Source of the DNA: Undaria pinnatifida
Taxonomy: Eukaryota; Sar; Phaeophyceae; Laminariales; Alariaceae
Assembly (NCBI GenBank): GCA_012845835.1
Contig: JABAKD010000027.1
Span: 15,472,073-15,536,072 of the forward strand
DNA length: 64,000 nucleotides
Reading direction: 5' to 3'
Position 1 is the stretch's first letter. Each line of letters begins with the position of its first letter. The position numbers and the translations under genes are program-made. This document shows, one piece after another, positions 22,701 through 34,700 of the stretch. A model generated the notes under the pieces. It was not told the origin of the DNA, made no database searches, and worked only from the letters and a program-made list of their open reading frames with translations.

Positions 22701-25700
22701 AAACGGACATAGCGAATTTCCAACTGGAAATCCGTTTTGGGGAAAAAATACTTGGAATTGGTATAGGAGGGGGTTTTGGGGCTCTAAATGGGTTAAGAGC
22801 GGTCAAATCGTCAAATCGGCTTGTCATGCTTTGTGAAGCCTGTACTACTGTAAAACCTACTAGGTATGTGGTTCTCGCGCCTATACTAAAATCTACGAGG
22901 TGTATGCTACCCAATAGGGTATTGGGGCGGTACGGAGATAAAGCGCGATAACAATGGCCTATTCCAAGCGGCTCTTAAACCGAGTCCTGGCGCATGATAC
23001 GGCTCTTAAACCGAGTCCCCGGCGCATGATACGGTACAGGTGCACCCTTGTTTTTGTTGTTTTTTTGACATGATGGAACTGCTCTATACCCCTCCAAAAC
23101 TCCCAAAAAACGTTCTTGAGAAAACTGAAAGCGCAGCCTCGATGAAAAATATCATGGTGCAGGTAAAAAAACGAAAGCAATTGCAACAACAGCAACAACA
23201 AAATCCTTCCAGCGACTGACTTCTCATGGTGAAAATTTTTTGTTTGTATGTTTGTCGCCCTATCCTGCTTAACGTAGATATGCGGAAATGCGGGGGAGGT
23301 GGAGCGAGCGCTGGCTCTATTCGACGAGTGGGGGATGCAGGGCGTGGATATGGACGTGTACTGTTTTAACGCCCTCATGGGGGCTGTGCTCAAGAATGGA
23401 ATGCCGGATAAGGTTTTCGAGGTGAGTGAGTTTTTGCTTGGTGGGTAGGTTGAGGGGGGGGATTGGTTGATTGGTTGATGAGTTGATGAGTTGATGGGTT
23501 GATGGGTTGATTGGTTGATGAGTTGGTGGGTTGCTGAGTTGATGAGTTGATGGATTGATGAGTTGGTGGGTTGATGAGTTGGCGGTTGATGGGTTGATAG
23601 GCTAATTGGCTGGTGGATAGATTGGTTGGTTAGTTGGTTGGTTGGTTGGTGGGTTGATGGGTTGATTGAGATGCATGCTACGGTAAAAGGTTCACCATCC
23701 GTTTGTTTTACCGAGGCTCCTATCTTCACTTGAAAAGCTCTCTATAAATCACACAAAAAACGGAGTTGGAGAAAATTGAAAGTGCAACCCGATAGATAGC
23801 CGCATTGCCCTGGTATGCAAAGATTTGGCGGTAAGGAACCCCGCTATTCAGAGAACGTTTTACCCAAAGTGTGCTACCTAGAGCTGCGAGTCGGTAGGAT
23901 TTCACGACTAACAACTAATCGGTAGGTGCTGCGAGCCAAATTAACTGACTTTTGGTCGGCAAGTCGGCTGGTGAAGCCAACTGATGGCCGGTCGACTTGC
24001 CGACTTGGGTCAGGCGAGAAAAGCGCGCCTAATCAGGTCCCGCCGGCCGAGGGGGGCCTGCTCGAAAAGGAAACAAAAGTGCATCCCGTATTAGACAACC
24101 CTTCTCGCAAGCATGGCAACCCAATAAGTCGGATGGTCGGCACCGGCGGGAAGCGACTAACTAACTATTTTTCCGACTAATAGCTAGTTGGTGACTTTAG
24201 CCTTGCCGGCTCACAGTTCTAGTGCTACCTCTATCATAGCACAGGTCATGGGTACGGTCATGCTGCGCTCGTGCCTCACACCCTCTTGGATTGTAGCTCG
24301 GAAGGCAAGGGCTAAGCCACCCCCGGAGCCAGCAGTCCGCCTTCCTTCGTGTGGACGATTCTGTAATGGCCGTTTCTGATGTATTTCCAATTTTCGCACA
24401 TATTATACATGCCTTCCAAGTCTTCTGTCACCTGTTGTTGCTGTATTCCTGTTTGCTTTCGATTTGTTTTTCTCTGGAGTCCCCAAAGGGGTTGAAGTCG
24501 AACGTATTGCTCCCATGCCCCCCCCCCCCCCCCCGCGCGCTTCCCTCATCCCCCGCGCCTGCAGCTGTTCGATCTTTTGGAGTCGCGAAGACTCTCGCCT
24601 GATCCGGTGACGTTCAGCGTGGCGCTTAAAGCCGCCGAGGACACTGGGAAGGCGGCTTGGGCTAACGCATTGCTGGAGGTGGGGAGACTGCTGCTTTGAT
24701 GTTTTGATGTTTTGTTTTCTTGTTCGGTGGTTCTGCTGCTGTTTTGTGTGTTAGGTTTGTTATCTTTGTTGTCCTGTCTGTTGTGTTTGTTGTGTTTGTT
24801 GTGTTTGTTGCGTTCGTTTGGTCGTGTTGGTTGTGTTTGTTTTGTTTCGTTGCTTTTTGTTGTGGAGTGCTGTGTTTGTTGTATTTTGCGTTTTGTGTTG
24901 TCTGTTGTGTGTTGTGTTTTGTGGTGTTTTTCAACTTGTTGCTGCTTTTGCTGACGTGTTGCTGGAGGCGGGGAGACTGCTGCTTCTTTCGTTGCATGTG
25001 CTGTTTGTTGTGTTTGTTTTTTGTTTTTCGTGTATCTTGTATATTAATGATATATATTTTTTTATTGTTTTTTGCTTTCCGTCAAAAATGTGTACTGTGG
25101 GCGTCCTATAGTAGGGATCTCCCAATAAGGCGGTATCCCTGTATAATGCGGTATCTCCATATAACACGGTAAAAATCGCTTGGTGCGACTGGGGAAATGC
25201 AATCATAACCTGGAGTGAAAAAGGCGGTTTCCCTCTGTAAGGCGGTCATATTGCTCTCTATAGTGTATAGCACTCCACCGCCTTACTGGGGGACCCCTTT
25301 GTATCACAAACCATAAGCAAAAGCAATCGGAAGGTCAAACAAAACCGTAAAAGTATAACAATCAAAACCAACCCGACTCAACAACAATATCTCCTATACG
25401 TCCAACCCTTGATGGGTGTTCTGTGTTGTTTTGTCGTGTTTTATGCAGTGCTTGTCGATTAGGTTGTTTTTCTCATTTGTGCTTGCTTGTTGATTTTGTT
25501 ATGTAGTTGCGTTTTTTTATTGTGAGTGGTTGTTGTGCTGTGCGTTGTTTTCGTTGCGTTTGTTGATGTGTTTTGAGCTCCGTGGTCGTTTTGTCGCGCT
25601 CTAGACTCTTGCGGTTCCCCATCCGTACTCATGGCAAATATGGAGTAGCCAGAGCGTACGTTTCCCGCTCTAGCCAACCGAAACAGCCCGCATCATTTCT

Positions 25701-28700
25701 CTGATGCCACTTGCCACCAAACCTTACGTATGAGAAAACCGTGTTTTCCGCGGCAAATAACAATGTTGAGCTTGTATTTTGTGTTTTTATTCCTGCGGAA
25801 AAGCATTCTTCCCGCGTGAACAAACAAAAAAAAAACGTATCCCCGTGCTTCCTTCCCTTCCTCCCCCCCCCGCCCTTGTATGGACAAATATTTCCTAGAG
25901 GGTAAAGGCATTGGGGAGCCCCCCGCCGGTACTGGTGTACGCGGACGCCATCCGAGCTTGCTGCGCAACCGAGAGGAAGGTCGACCTTGTCGACGTCGAG
26001 GCAGGGGGGGTCGATGATGGTGGTGGTGATGGCGGTCATGGCGGAGATGGCGATGCTCTTTTGCGGCGAGCGCTAGACGTCTTTGCGGAGGCAAGTTGTG
26101 TGTTGTTCTTAACCTTTCTCCAGGCGCGTGCTTTCTGTTCTGGGATATCGTATCGAAAAAAAACGATTTACGGTCTGTCGAAAAAATGGTATATTGAAAT
26201 GTTGAACATTTTCCCGATACATCACAATATCGAACATTCTCCCGATATATCGAAATGTTGACTTTTTGATAGATGGCGGAAATGGCGTATGCACCTTTGC
26301 GGCGAGCGCTAGACGTCTGCGCGAAGGCAATTTATGTCTTTAACTACTTTTCTCCAGGTGCGCAGTTTCCGTTCTATGCCAGTGTTGGCTACGTATCGCA
26401 TCCATAATTTCGATGTCGGTGGCCGTTTGTAACCATCTGGCGGCCATCTGTAACAGTCAGATGACCGTGTGTAACGCTCTGGGGGCCATCTGTTACCGTA
26501 TGGCGGCCGTCGGTTGTCAAGTGGCCATCTTTAACCGATCGGTGGTCATTTGTATCCGCCAGGCGGTGGTAATCGGCGTCCCCGACGGTGGAGTCGGTGA
26601 ACCTCGTCCCTACTAACGATAAGGTGGTGGGTTGAATCAAGTCTCACCGAGTGCATACTCGTGTTCGCAGGGACTTTTTCATGCGTATACAGCGACGAGC
26701 GGAAAACGCGAGAGCATGAGTTGGCAAAAGTCGATGGAAAGCGACGACCAGCATAAGAAGCTGAAACGTGGGAATGCTGAACCCCATGCGCGATTCTAAT
26801 GAAGACAAGTCCCGGGGGGGAAAGGGAAGACAAGTGTGACCACGGTTTGTCCAGAGGGCGACTGAGGGCAAAACCTCTTTAGAGTTGCGCTGGGGAGTAC
26901 AAGTGATGATAAAAAAAAAAGTCTGACATGGTATGGTGGCCATCTGGTACCCCCTATTGATTGTACTTTTCTATTGTACTTCTGTCCGCTTTTGTTTTTC
27001 ATGGGGAGGCTAACGAGCCAACTTGACGATCCTCAATCTAATGTGTTCGGGTTATACATTCAGGCCAGGGTTACATTTGTGTTAGGGCTAGATCGAGGCG
27101 CGAAGAACGCTCTTCTGTCCCCCTGCCTGCCTATACTTATACCTTTTATATTTTTTAATTTTTTTATATCACTTCCACCGTCCAGCTCAACCCGTAAAAG
27201 AGGTTTTACCCTCGGCGATCTTGTGGACAAGCCACAAGCCGTGATCACCGGTGTGTTCCCTTAACCCCCCCGGTACATGCCTTCATTTTTATCGCGCACA
27301 GGGATCAGCATTCCCAAGTTTTAGCTTTTGGTGCTCGTCGATTTTCTTCGAATGTCGTCTGTCTCTGCCTGCCTCGGCTTGTGGAGATTATACACGCCCT
27401 TCTATGAGTTGCCCCTCTGCCCCTGTCTGCCTCCAAAAAAGTCTGATGTCGGCTTTTGAGGGGCGTGACGGACGGAAAAAATCGAACGAACCGCCAAATC
27501 CGCCGCTTGTTATAACCGTAGCGACTGCTGGTGCTGTAGGTTTAAGTTTGGACTGCGTCGGTCGTACTACCGTAACCTGCGCCCGTTTTTTTTTCGTGAT
27601 TGACCGATAATTGGTAGGGCTTTTTCTTGGCTAGAGTTGATGGTTAGTTAGTATTTAATAGTTGTTACCTGGTACTTGGGTGGCGGGGTAAAAGGCCAAG
27701 TAACTACATACCTGCCAGCCGTGCGTCTTCGGAGGTTTGACACCTTTCTTGAGACATTGAATGACCGCTAATATAGTAACAGTTGGTGAATTCACGGAGT
27801 TAATTCCACGTGACACATGGCTTCTAGCCATGGCTACTGGCAGCACAAATCCACAGCATGGTACTTGGTCATCGATCAAGGTACGTATCTGCTCTTATGG
27901 TGACTTTACTTGATGACATGTGGATGACTTATGGACCTATTGTTTGCGCCCAGCAACAGGCCGACTAACTGACTGAAGTCTTCATTGATGAGTACCGTGC
28001 TTCGAAGCGTACACGTCGAGCCATAAAAACAAAACTCCGCAGGTTATCGCACGCAACTACAGCAACTGCTGTAATACACTGTAATACACTGTAATACATT
28101 GTAATACACTGTAATAACCTGGACAGCTAATGGCTGGTGGGCAGCTTGTTCGTCGATCAAGTCACAGCTCTAGTTGTTTGACAGCTTTGTTTGTCTCTAC
28201 TGGTGGTGGTTGACTGTTTTTTTTGTCTTGGTGGTTGGTGCTCGGTTTGTGCCGTGTGGCAGGCTCGAACCCACTATCCGGGTAACGATGGGAGGCGGCT
28301 GTACACGAGCGCTATCGTGGTTTGTGCGCGTAACGGAGGCGCGGAAGGGGCCGACGCCGCCCGGAATCTGATCGCCGAGATGAGGTGAAAATGAAGGCTA
28401 CACTGCTGTACGCTACTGGTATATACTATTGTGTACATTATGTTTGCCAGTTTTTTAGTGAATCAGAACCACTCACGCGATTGGCTATCTACCGTATGTG
28501 ACTTTCGGTTTCGCAAAATTCAATGTGCACTAAATTGATACCATGGATTCGTGTGTTACGCTGCGCTAGCTATTAGTTTTTCAGTTCCCTTTTGAGGGAG
28601 GTACTGAGTCACGCGCGAATGCTTAAAATTCGATAGAGAAAAACGTGATATATAATGCTATTCAATACTTCGAAGTATTAAGTATAAAACTATGTAAAAT

Positions 28701-31700
28701 ACTAGTCTATATTTCGTAAATACATTTATAAATAGGTTGGTGCTTGCACGAGAGCAGCCCAAATTTCCGATTTAGACCGGGTTTTGAGCCGTCTTCGTAT
28801 TATCTCGAGCTGAGGTCCACTTCTCGGCGCGTTGTATTCTGGACGTGCCTCACCTTGCTCGACTCTCCCGACCCTGCCGGGATCGCTGAGCTACAGCCGC
28901 AACCGTCCTCTGGACTCTTGTCACGATGTAGTTGCAAATCTAGCAGCAAACATGCAGCAGGTCGTGAATGTGAAGGTTGGATCGCTGCGTAGCTCAGTAG
29001 TCAGTAGCTCATTTTAGGTTTGAATATTTCGCACAACCATGACAAATACAGTAGAAAGCGGGCAAAACAGGGCTTCTTTACGCCCAGGACGAAGTAGGTA
29101 GTTGGTGTTGACTGTAGATGGCGAGAGAGTGTCAACGATGGAAGGGTGTGAAGCAACGAGTATCAAGGCATTACTCGTCGGTGTCAGAGCGGTCGCGGGC
29201 CGTGGGTGCTGTACCATGAAACATTAAACAAGGGAACGACAACCAGGCAGCAGCATCCACTACTGCACTGCTGTGATGGTGGCCACACACCGTGCATACA
29301 CGCTGGAATCTGGAATCATGTTCACAGCAGCAGACTGGAAGTGTGCCCTGACGACCATACAATATGAACAATGTTATCGCGCGCGGGGGTCCTACAACAG
29401 GTGAACAAATCTGGCATGAAATCATAAACGAGCACAATTTGTGGCATTTTTATTAAACCTGCGAGCATCATTGTGAAAAACGGCATAAAACGGGCAGAAT
29501 AAGCTTGAATTTTGCCGGCATAATAAATTAAAGCCTGTATGCGGTCGGGGGTTCGAGTCCCGGCGGAGCGCTTCCGGTTTTTTTTCATGTACCGTTTGTT
29601 TTTCATCTCTTTTTTTGATTAGGCACCGCGTGTGGTTCCCGACAGGGTACGTGGACCTGATATATTAATATTACACTGCTGTGCGCTGCTGTACGACGTA
29701 CGAGTATGTGCTTGTATCTACCCGTTATGTATGTATTTTTGCTGCTGCTTTTGTGTGTTGCCATCCTGCTGTTGCTGCACCTGCAGTGCTGCTGCTTATT
29801 GGGCTGCTGTTCACCTTTGTTGCTTTGCCCACCCAAAACAAAGTTGGGCCACACTAGGCCGAAATACAGATATGGAACCACCTCTACCACTGAAATACTA
29901 AATACATGGAGGATCATGTTGGTCCTTGCACGAGAGCAGCCGAAGGGCCCGATTTAGACCAGGTTTCGATCGGTCTTCAAGATAACTCGCGCTGAGGTCC
30001 ACTTCTCGGCGCGCTGATTACTGGACGTTCCTCACCTTGCTCGCCCCTCCCTGCCCTGCAAGTAGCGGCTTGGACTGTGCTCGCGTCGTATCCCTGCGGC
30101 GGGTTCTATTTTCGTTATTTGGCAATTTTGTCCCTAGCGTCTATTCGAACGTACTTATGTAGGAACATGTGTATACCAGGTAGTAGATAAGACAATTGGG
30201 CTGCTGCCTCATAGAACAAGTCGTCCGCTGTTCGAGATGATATATAGTGTTTTTTTTGTGTGAGTTCCCTTTTTTTTGTTCCAGAGTAAAAATATGCACG
30301 ATCATGATTGAGATGTCGTCTGTGCAATCGAGGAGTAGGCTTTTTATTTTTGTTAGTCGCCGCGTGTGTAGACAGCAACGGGTGGTTAGAACGTAGTTTG
30401 CACTCCTTAGAGAATATGAGGTCGAAGGTTCGATTCCCAGAATGCTTCCAGTTTTCTGTTTTTGTATACCGTGTTTTTTTTAATGTATATATATATTTTC
30501 TGGGCTCCGTGTGTGAGTGGTTTCACACACAGGGTACCTGGAACTGGCATATTAATATATACGGGTATACAAGTTCTCCCTTCGGAGGTGAAATAAAGGG
30601 AGGGGATGCTATTAATAGGCAGAGTAAAAAGTGAGCGTAAAACCCAAAAGCACATAACAACGTAGAATGGAACGAACGGTAGCAAGCACGCAAAATCAGG
30701 ATATACATGTTCTCCCTTCGGAGGTGAAATAAAAGGAGGGGATGCTAGGCAGAGAGTGAAAAGTGAGCGTAGAACCCAAAATCACATAACGTAGAATGGA
30801 ACGAACGGTAACAAGCACGCGAAATCAGACCACAAGAGAGTGACGCAAGAGAAAGAGAGCGAAAGCATATATATGAGACAAATTACATGCAGTACTTAAC
30901 TACTTGTATCAATATAGTAGTAGTAGTGTAGTAGTGTAGTAGTAGTGTAGTAGTAGTAGTAGCAGTAGTAGTAGTAGTGGTATATGGTAGAAAAGCACAA
31001 CGCACGAAGCAGCAGCCATAGCCGCACACTATAATGAGCAGTATACAGCGTATCTTACATTACAACAGTGGGGGACTCCCAATAGTGCCGGTTGAATATA
31101 TAGTGCCACTATACTGTTTTTGCAAAGGTAGCCAAAGACTGGAGCTCCTAATAAAAAAAAAGTGTATGGCCGCTCTACCAGCACGACATCATGCACGAGA
31201 TATGATTCGCCACCGTGGGAGCAACTCTGACGGCATCTCAGGCACATACGTCCAAAACTTTTAAAAAACCATCGTAATGTAGGGCACATGTTCGTCATCT
31301 CGCGACGAATCATGACAGTATGCGCATGTAGCAGTGCATTGTCAGTAGCCAACAATGGGATGCAGCGTTCGGAACTCTCCTCCGAATGCTCTTTGAAACA
31401 TTGTATTACTATGTTGTGACCGTGCAAAGACAAACATACCGACCTCGAACGAGTTCAGACGAGATTCAGTACGTGAACGCATAAATACGGACACCATGGA
31501 ACAGACTTATCAATTTACGGGAGTAGATTGATATCTTGGTAACGATCCAGCAAGCTGTGGAGCACCTGTTCCATTTTACGCTACCCAGCTTACCTGATAC
31601 CCGTGACGGAAAATCGATGTCCTCCAGCTGTAGAAGTATTCCTTATCTTGCTCACCCCATTCACAAGTCCCGCATACGCACTGCCATACAAGTATCAATT

Positions 31701-34700
31701 TCAACAAGCCAATCCAGCTCGACAGCCCCCGCCATTTTCCAACGTTTATTCGCGTTTGTCCTGTTGTTGAATATTCTCCAGCCACCACCCCTCACAAAAA
31801 AATACTGGAATCGGATACTGTTGTTCGTCTCTCCTGGCGCCTGCATGCTCCCACTGGTATTCTCCTGACCCGAGTGTCGCCGAATAAGAATCCTCCTTCA
31901 TCGAAAATGTCGGGGTACCTGCCGTCCTCGGTATAGCCTCGTCAGTCCGACGCAAATAGAAAACGGCGCTCTTGGTTGCTGGGTTGCTGTGAGCAGCACA
32001 GCGGTAGCGCCAATGAGTTCACATGCAGCCGCATCTATAAGCAACCTAAACAGCAATCCAGAAGGCAGTCGGCGGCCCATGCAAGTGTCCTCAACTTTCA
32101 ACATGGTGTTGAGGTCCTCGCCGGGTTCATCAACTACCATTTCTGTCACTGCTCGCTCGACTTTTTCATTTTGATCAACTGCCATGCTACGGACGGTAGG
32201 CGCAGCTTTCTTGTCGCTTTTCTGTTGTTCTTCGACCACCTCAGGCACCTCCTCCGAGGATGTGGCGGAACGACCTTCCGCTGTGGAATAATTTTAAGTC
32301 ATGTCGCCTGCCACGGCCATCGCTCACTCGTGCGCAGTTGGTTCTGCGACCGCCGCAGTATTAACGCTTGCCGTCGATGACGTCAACAACAGAGTGGAGG
32401 CGTTAACCATTGCTTTCTTCACAGCAGCACATTTCGCCCGTGAAACAGGGATATCCCTAGACCGGGCTCGGGTCAGGAGATACTGCACCTTGGGCAGACA
32501 TCTCGCGCATTCCAAGAGAACATTCATCAGGATTGCTGACAGTACGCTTCTCAGGCCCGTACACCCTACGACTTGCATCAGCAATAGCACCAGTTGGCTT
32601 AGCCTCACCACGGTGCTCTGCCTTGCGTCCCACAAATTACTCCATTTCGAGAGGGCACGGGTCCGCTAGCTGTAACAAGCTGTGAAACCCATTGGATCCA
32701 CGGTACTTGCAACGCGGCGACTGAGGTATGTCGAAACGCACCTTGGTTGTGCCGTTCCGTTGTCCTTACGAGTATCTATAACGCATGAAGCACCCAAAAG
32801 AAAAAAAACGAGAATCTATATCTAACAAGATTAAATGAAACATTAAAAAATATATACCGGTTCGAGAACAAATGGAGGCATAAAAAATGTGTATTTCCGG
32901 TACGCGGAACTGTAAAATTTCGCAGGACTGTCATGTGTCATTACGCCGCGTTCGTGAGATGCATCAAATACTTCAAACACGCTGAAAAAAAGAAAGCACA
33001 GCATGCCCCCTGAGACACCCCACGAGCACCCCGCGAGCACGCCAGAGGCTGCCCCCGGCAGGGTCGGGAGGGTCGAGTAAGGTGAGGCACGTCCAGCCAT
33101 CAGCACTGCAATAGGCTTGTTCACGAAAACGAAAACCATGGTGTATCGTTCGTATCAGTATTGCTCCGCCTTCGCACGATTAAAACTGATACCCATTCCG
33201 CGAGACTATCATACAGTTCGTTGTTCGACTGTCGGATACTGACGCGTAGAATACTGTTCTTAAGCGAACCTAACGCATGAAACATGCAAGAGGAAAAAAC
33301 AAGAATTAACGACGCTTAGACACTGTTTTCAAGGCTGTCTAGCGCATGAAACGCCCAAGAGAGAAAAAAACAACGCACGAAACACCCTAGAGAAAAAACG
33401 ATAGTCTAGCGATGAGAAGAAATCGAACATTGAAAAAATATATTTCTGGTTCGAGAACAAATCGAACATTAAAAATATAAATTTATAGTATTTCCGGTTC
33501 GCAAGATGCATGAAATGCTCGAAAAACAGCTTGAAAAATAGCGAGCGCACCATGCCCCGTGGTGGAAGGGGCCGATGCCGCCCGGAACTCATCACCAAGA
33601 TGAGGTACGCCATATAGTCGACACTATCCTTTGTGGTGGGCGTGCGAATGCACGACTCGCTCGTCTGCTATCTCCTTCACACTTCCTCGAGTTTTATTAA
33701 ATTATTTACAATACGCCATCTGTGAGTTCGACGAGTTGAGTGGTCGATAGTCATATTTGCAAGCTGCATGATACTTCGGTCGCGCGTTTGTTCAGATTCG
33801 AATGGTTACGCTTTTAACAGAGTATCTACATGTGTTGAAGCTCATTGGTTGTTAAGGTTCCGCCGCATCGTCTCAGGTTGCACCGCATATTTATATGATA
33901 ACTGTTAAAGGCCCCGAACTCCGGGACTACTGTTGACCCCTCTGCGGATGGTGGCATTACTCAATTCTCATCGTTTTTCAACGTTTTCCAACGTTTTCGA
34001 ACGTAGTCGTTGGATGCATCATCGTTTTTGCCGCGCTTTTTAAATTTCACAGTTTTTCCGGCGCGTTATTAAGAGTTAATCGTCCCCACCCCCCCCCCAC
34101 CCCCCGGCCCCCGGTTCACCGTACCGACAACGCCCTCTCGTGTCATGGATTTTAATTCCCAGGTCGTGTTCGGTGGCGCCAGACCAAGCCTTCTTCCAGC
34201 CGGCGGCTTTGGCACTTGCCGCAGGGGGAGACTGGGAAGGGGCCGTGAAGGTTATCGAGGTGAGGGGGAACTTGACCCCTTTTCGACTGTCGGTAGGGCT
34301 TTGAGTGGGCTAACTATAAATCGCCGAGTAGTTATTAGTTGGGTAGGAATGTAGCCGACTAGCTACTAGTTGGGTGGCGAAATGAACCAACTAGCTGAGT
34401 TCGCGACTGTAGCGCTTCACCGGTGGACGAGACCCCCCCGCGTTTTGTAGACATAGTAGAAGGGAGGCAGAAGGCAGATCTTCTGAGCACCGTGAGAAGA
34501 GCTAGCTATGGCGCAATAGCCACGGTACGTTGGCAAACTCCAAACGACAGCCTTTGGAAGCACTTTTTCAAACGCCGAAAATCTAAGGTCACAAACGTGG
34601 ACAAATCCGCACGTTCTTGTGGTATTTGACGTTCCAAAAGGTGGTCAAAGGGTCGGCCTATCGCCCACCTTCTACTATGTCGACGAAGCGGAGGGGTCCC

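Noticed and set aside
29530-29575. Possible intact tRNA gene
   Set aside because: The B box is perfect but the T stem pairs poorly and no A box or acceptor partner is visible; better read as a tRNA-derived repeat.
30371-30453. Possible functional tRNA gene
   Set aside because: Only five of seven acceptor pairs and a weak T stem; the tail is shared with the repeat at 29.5 kb.
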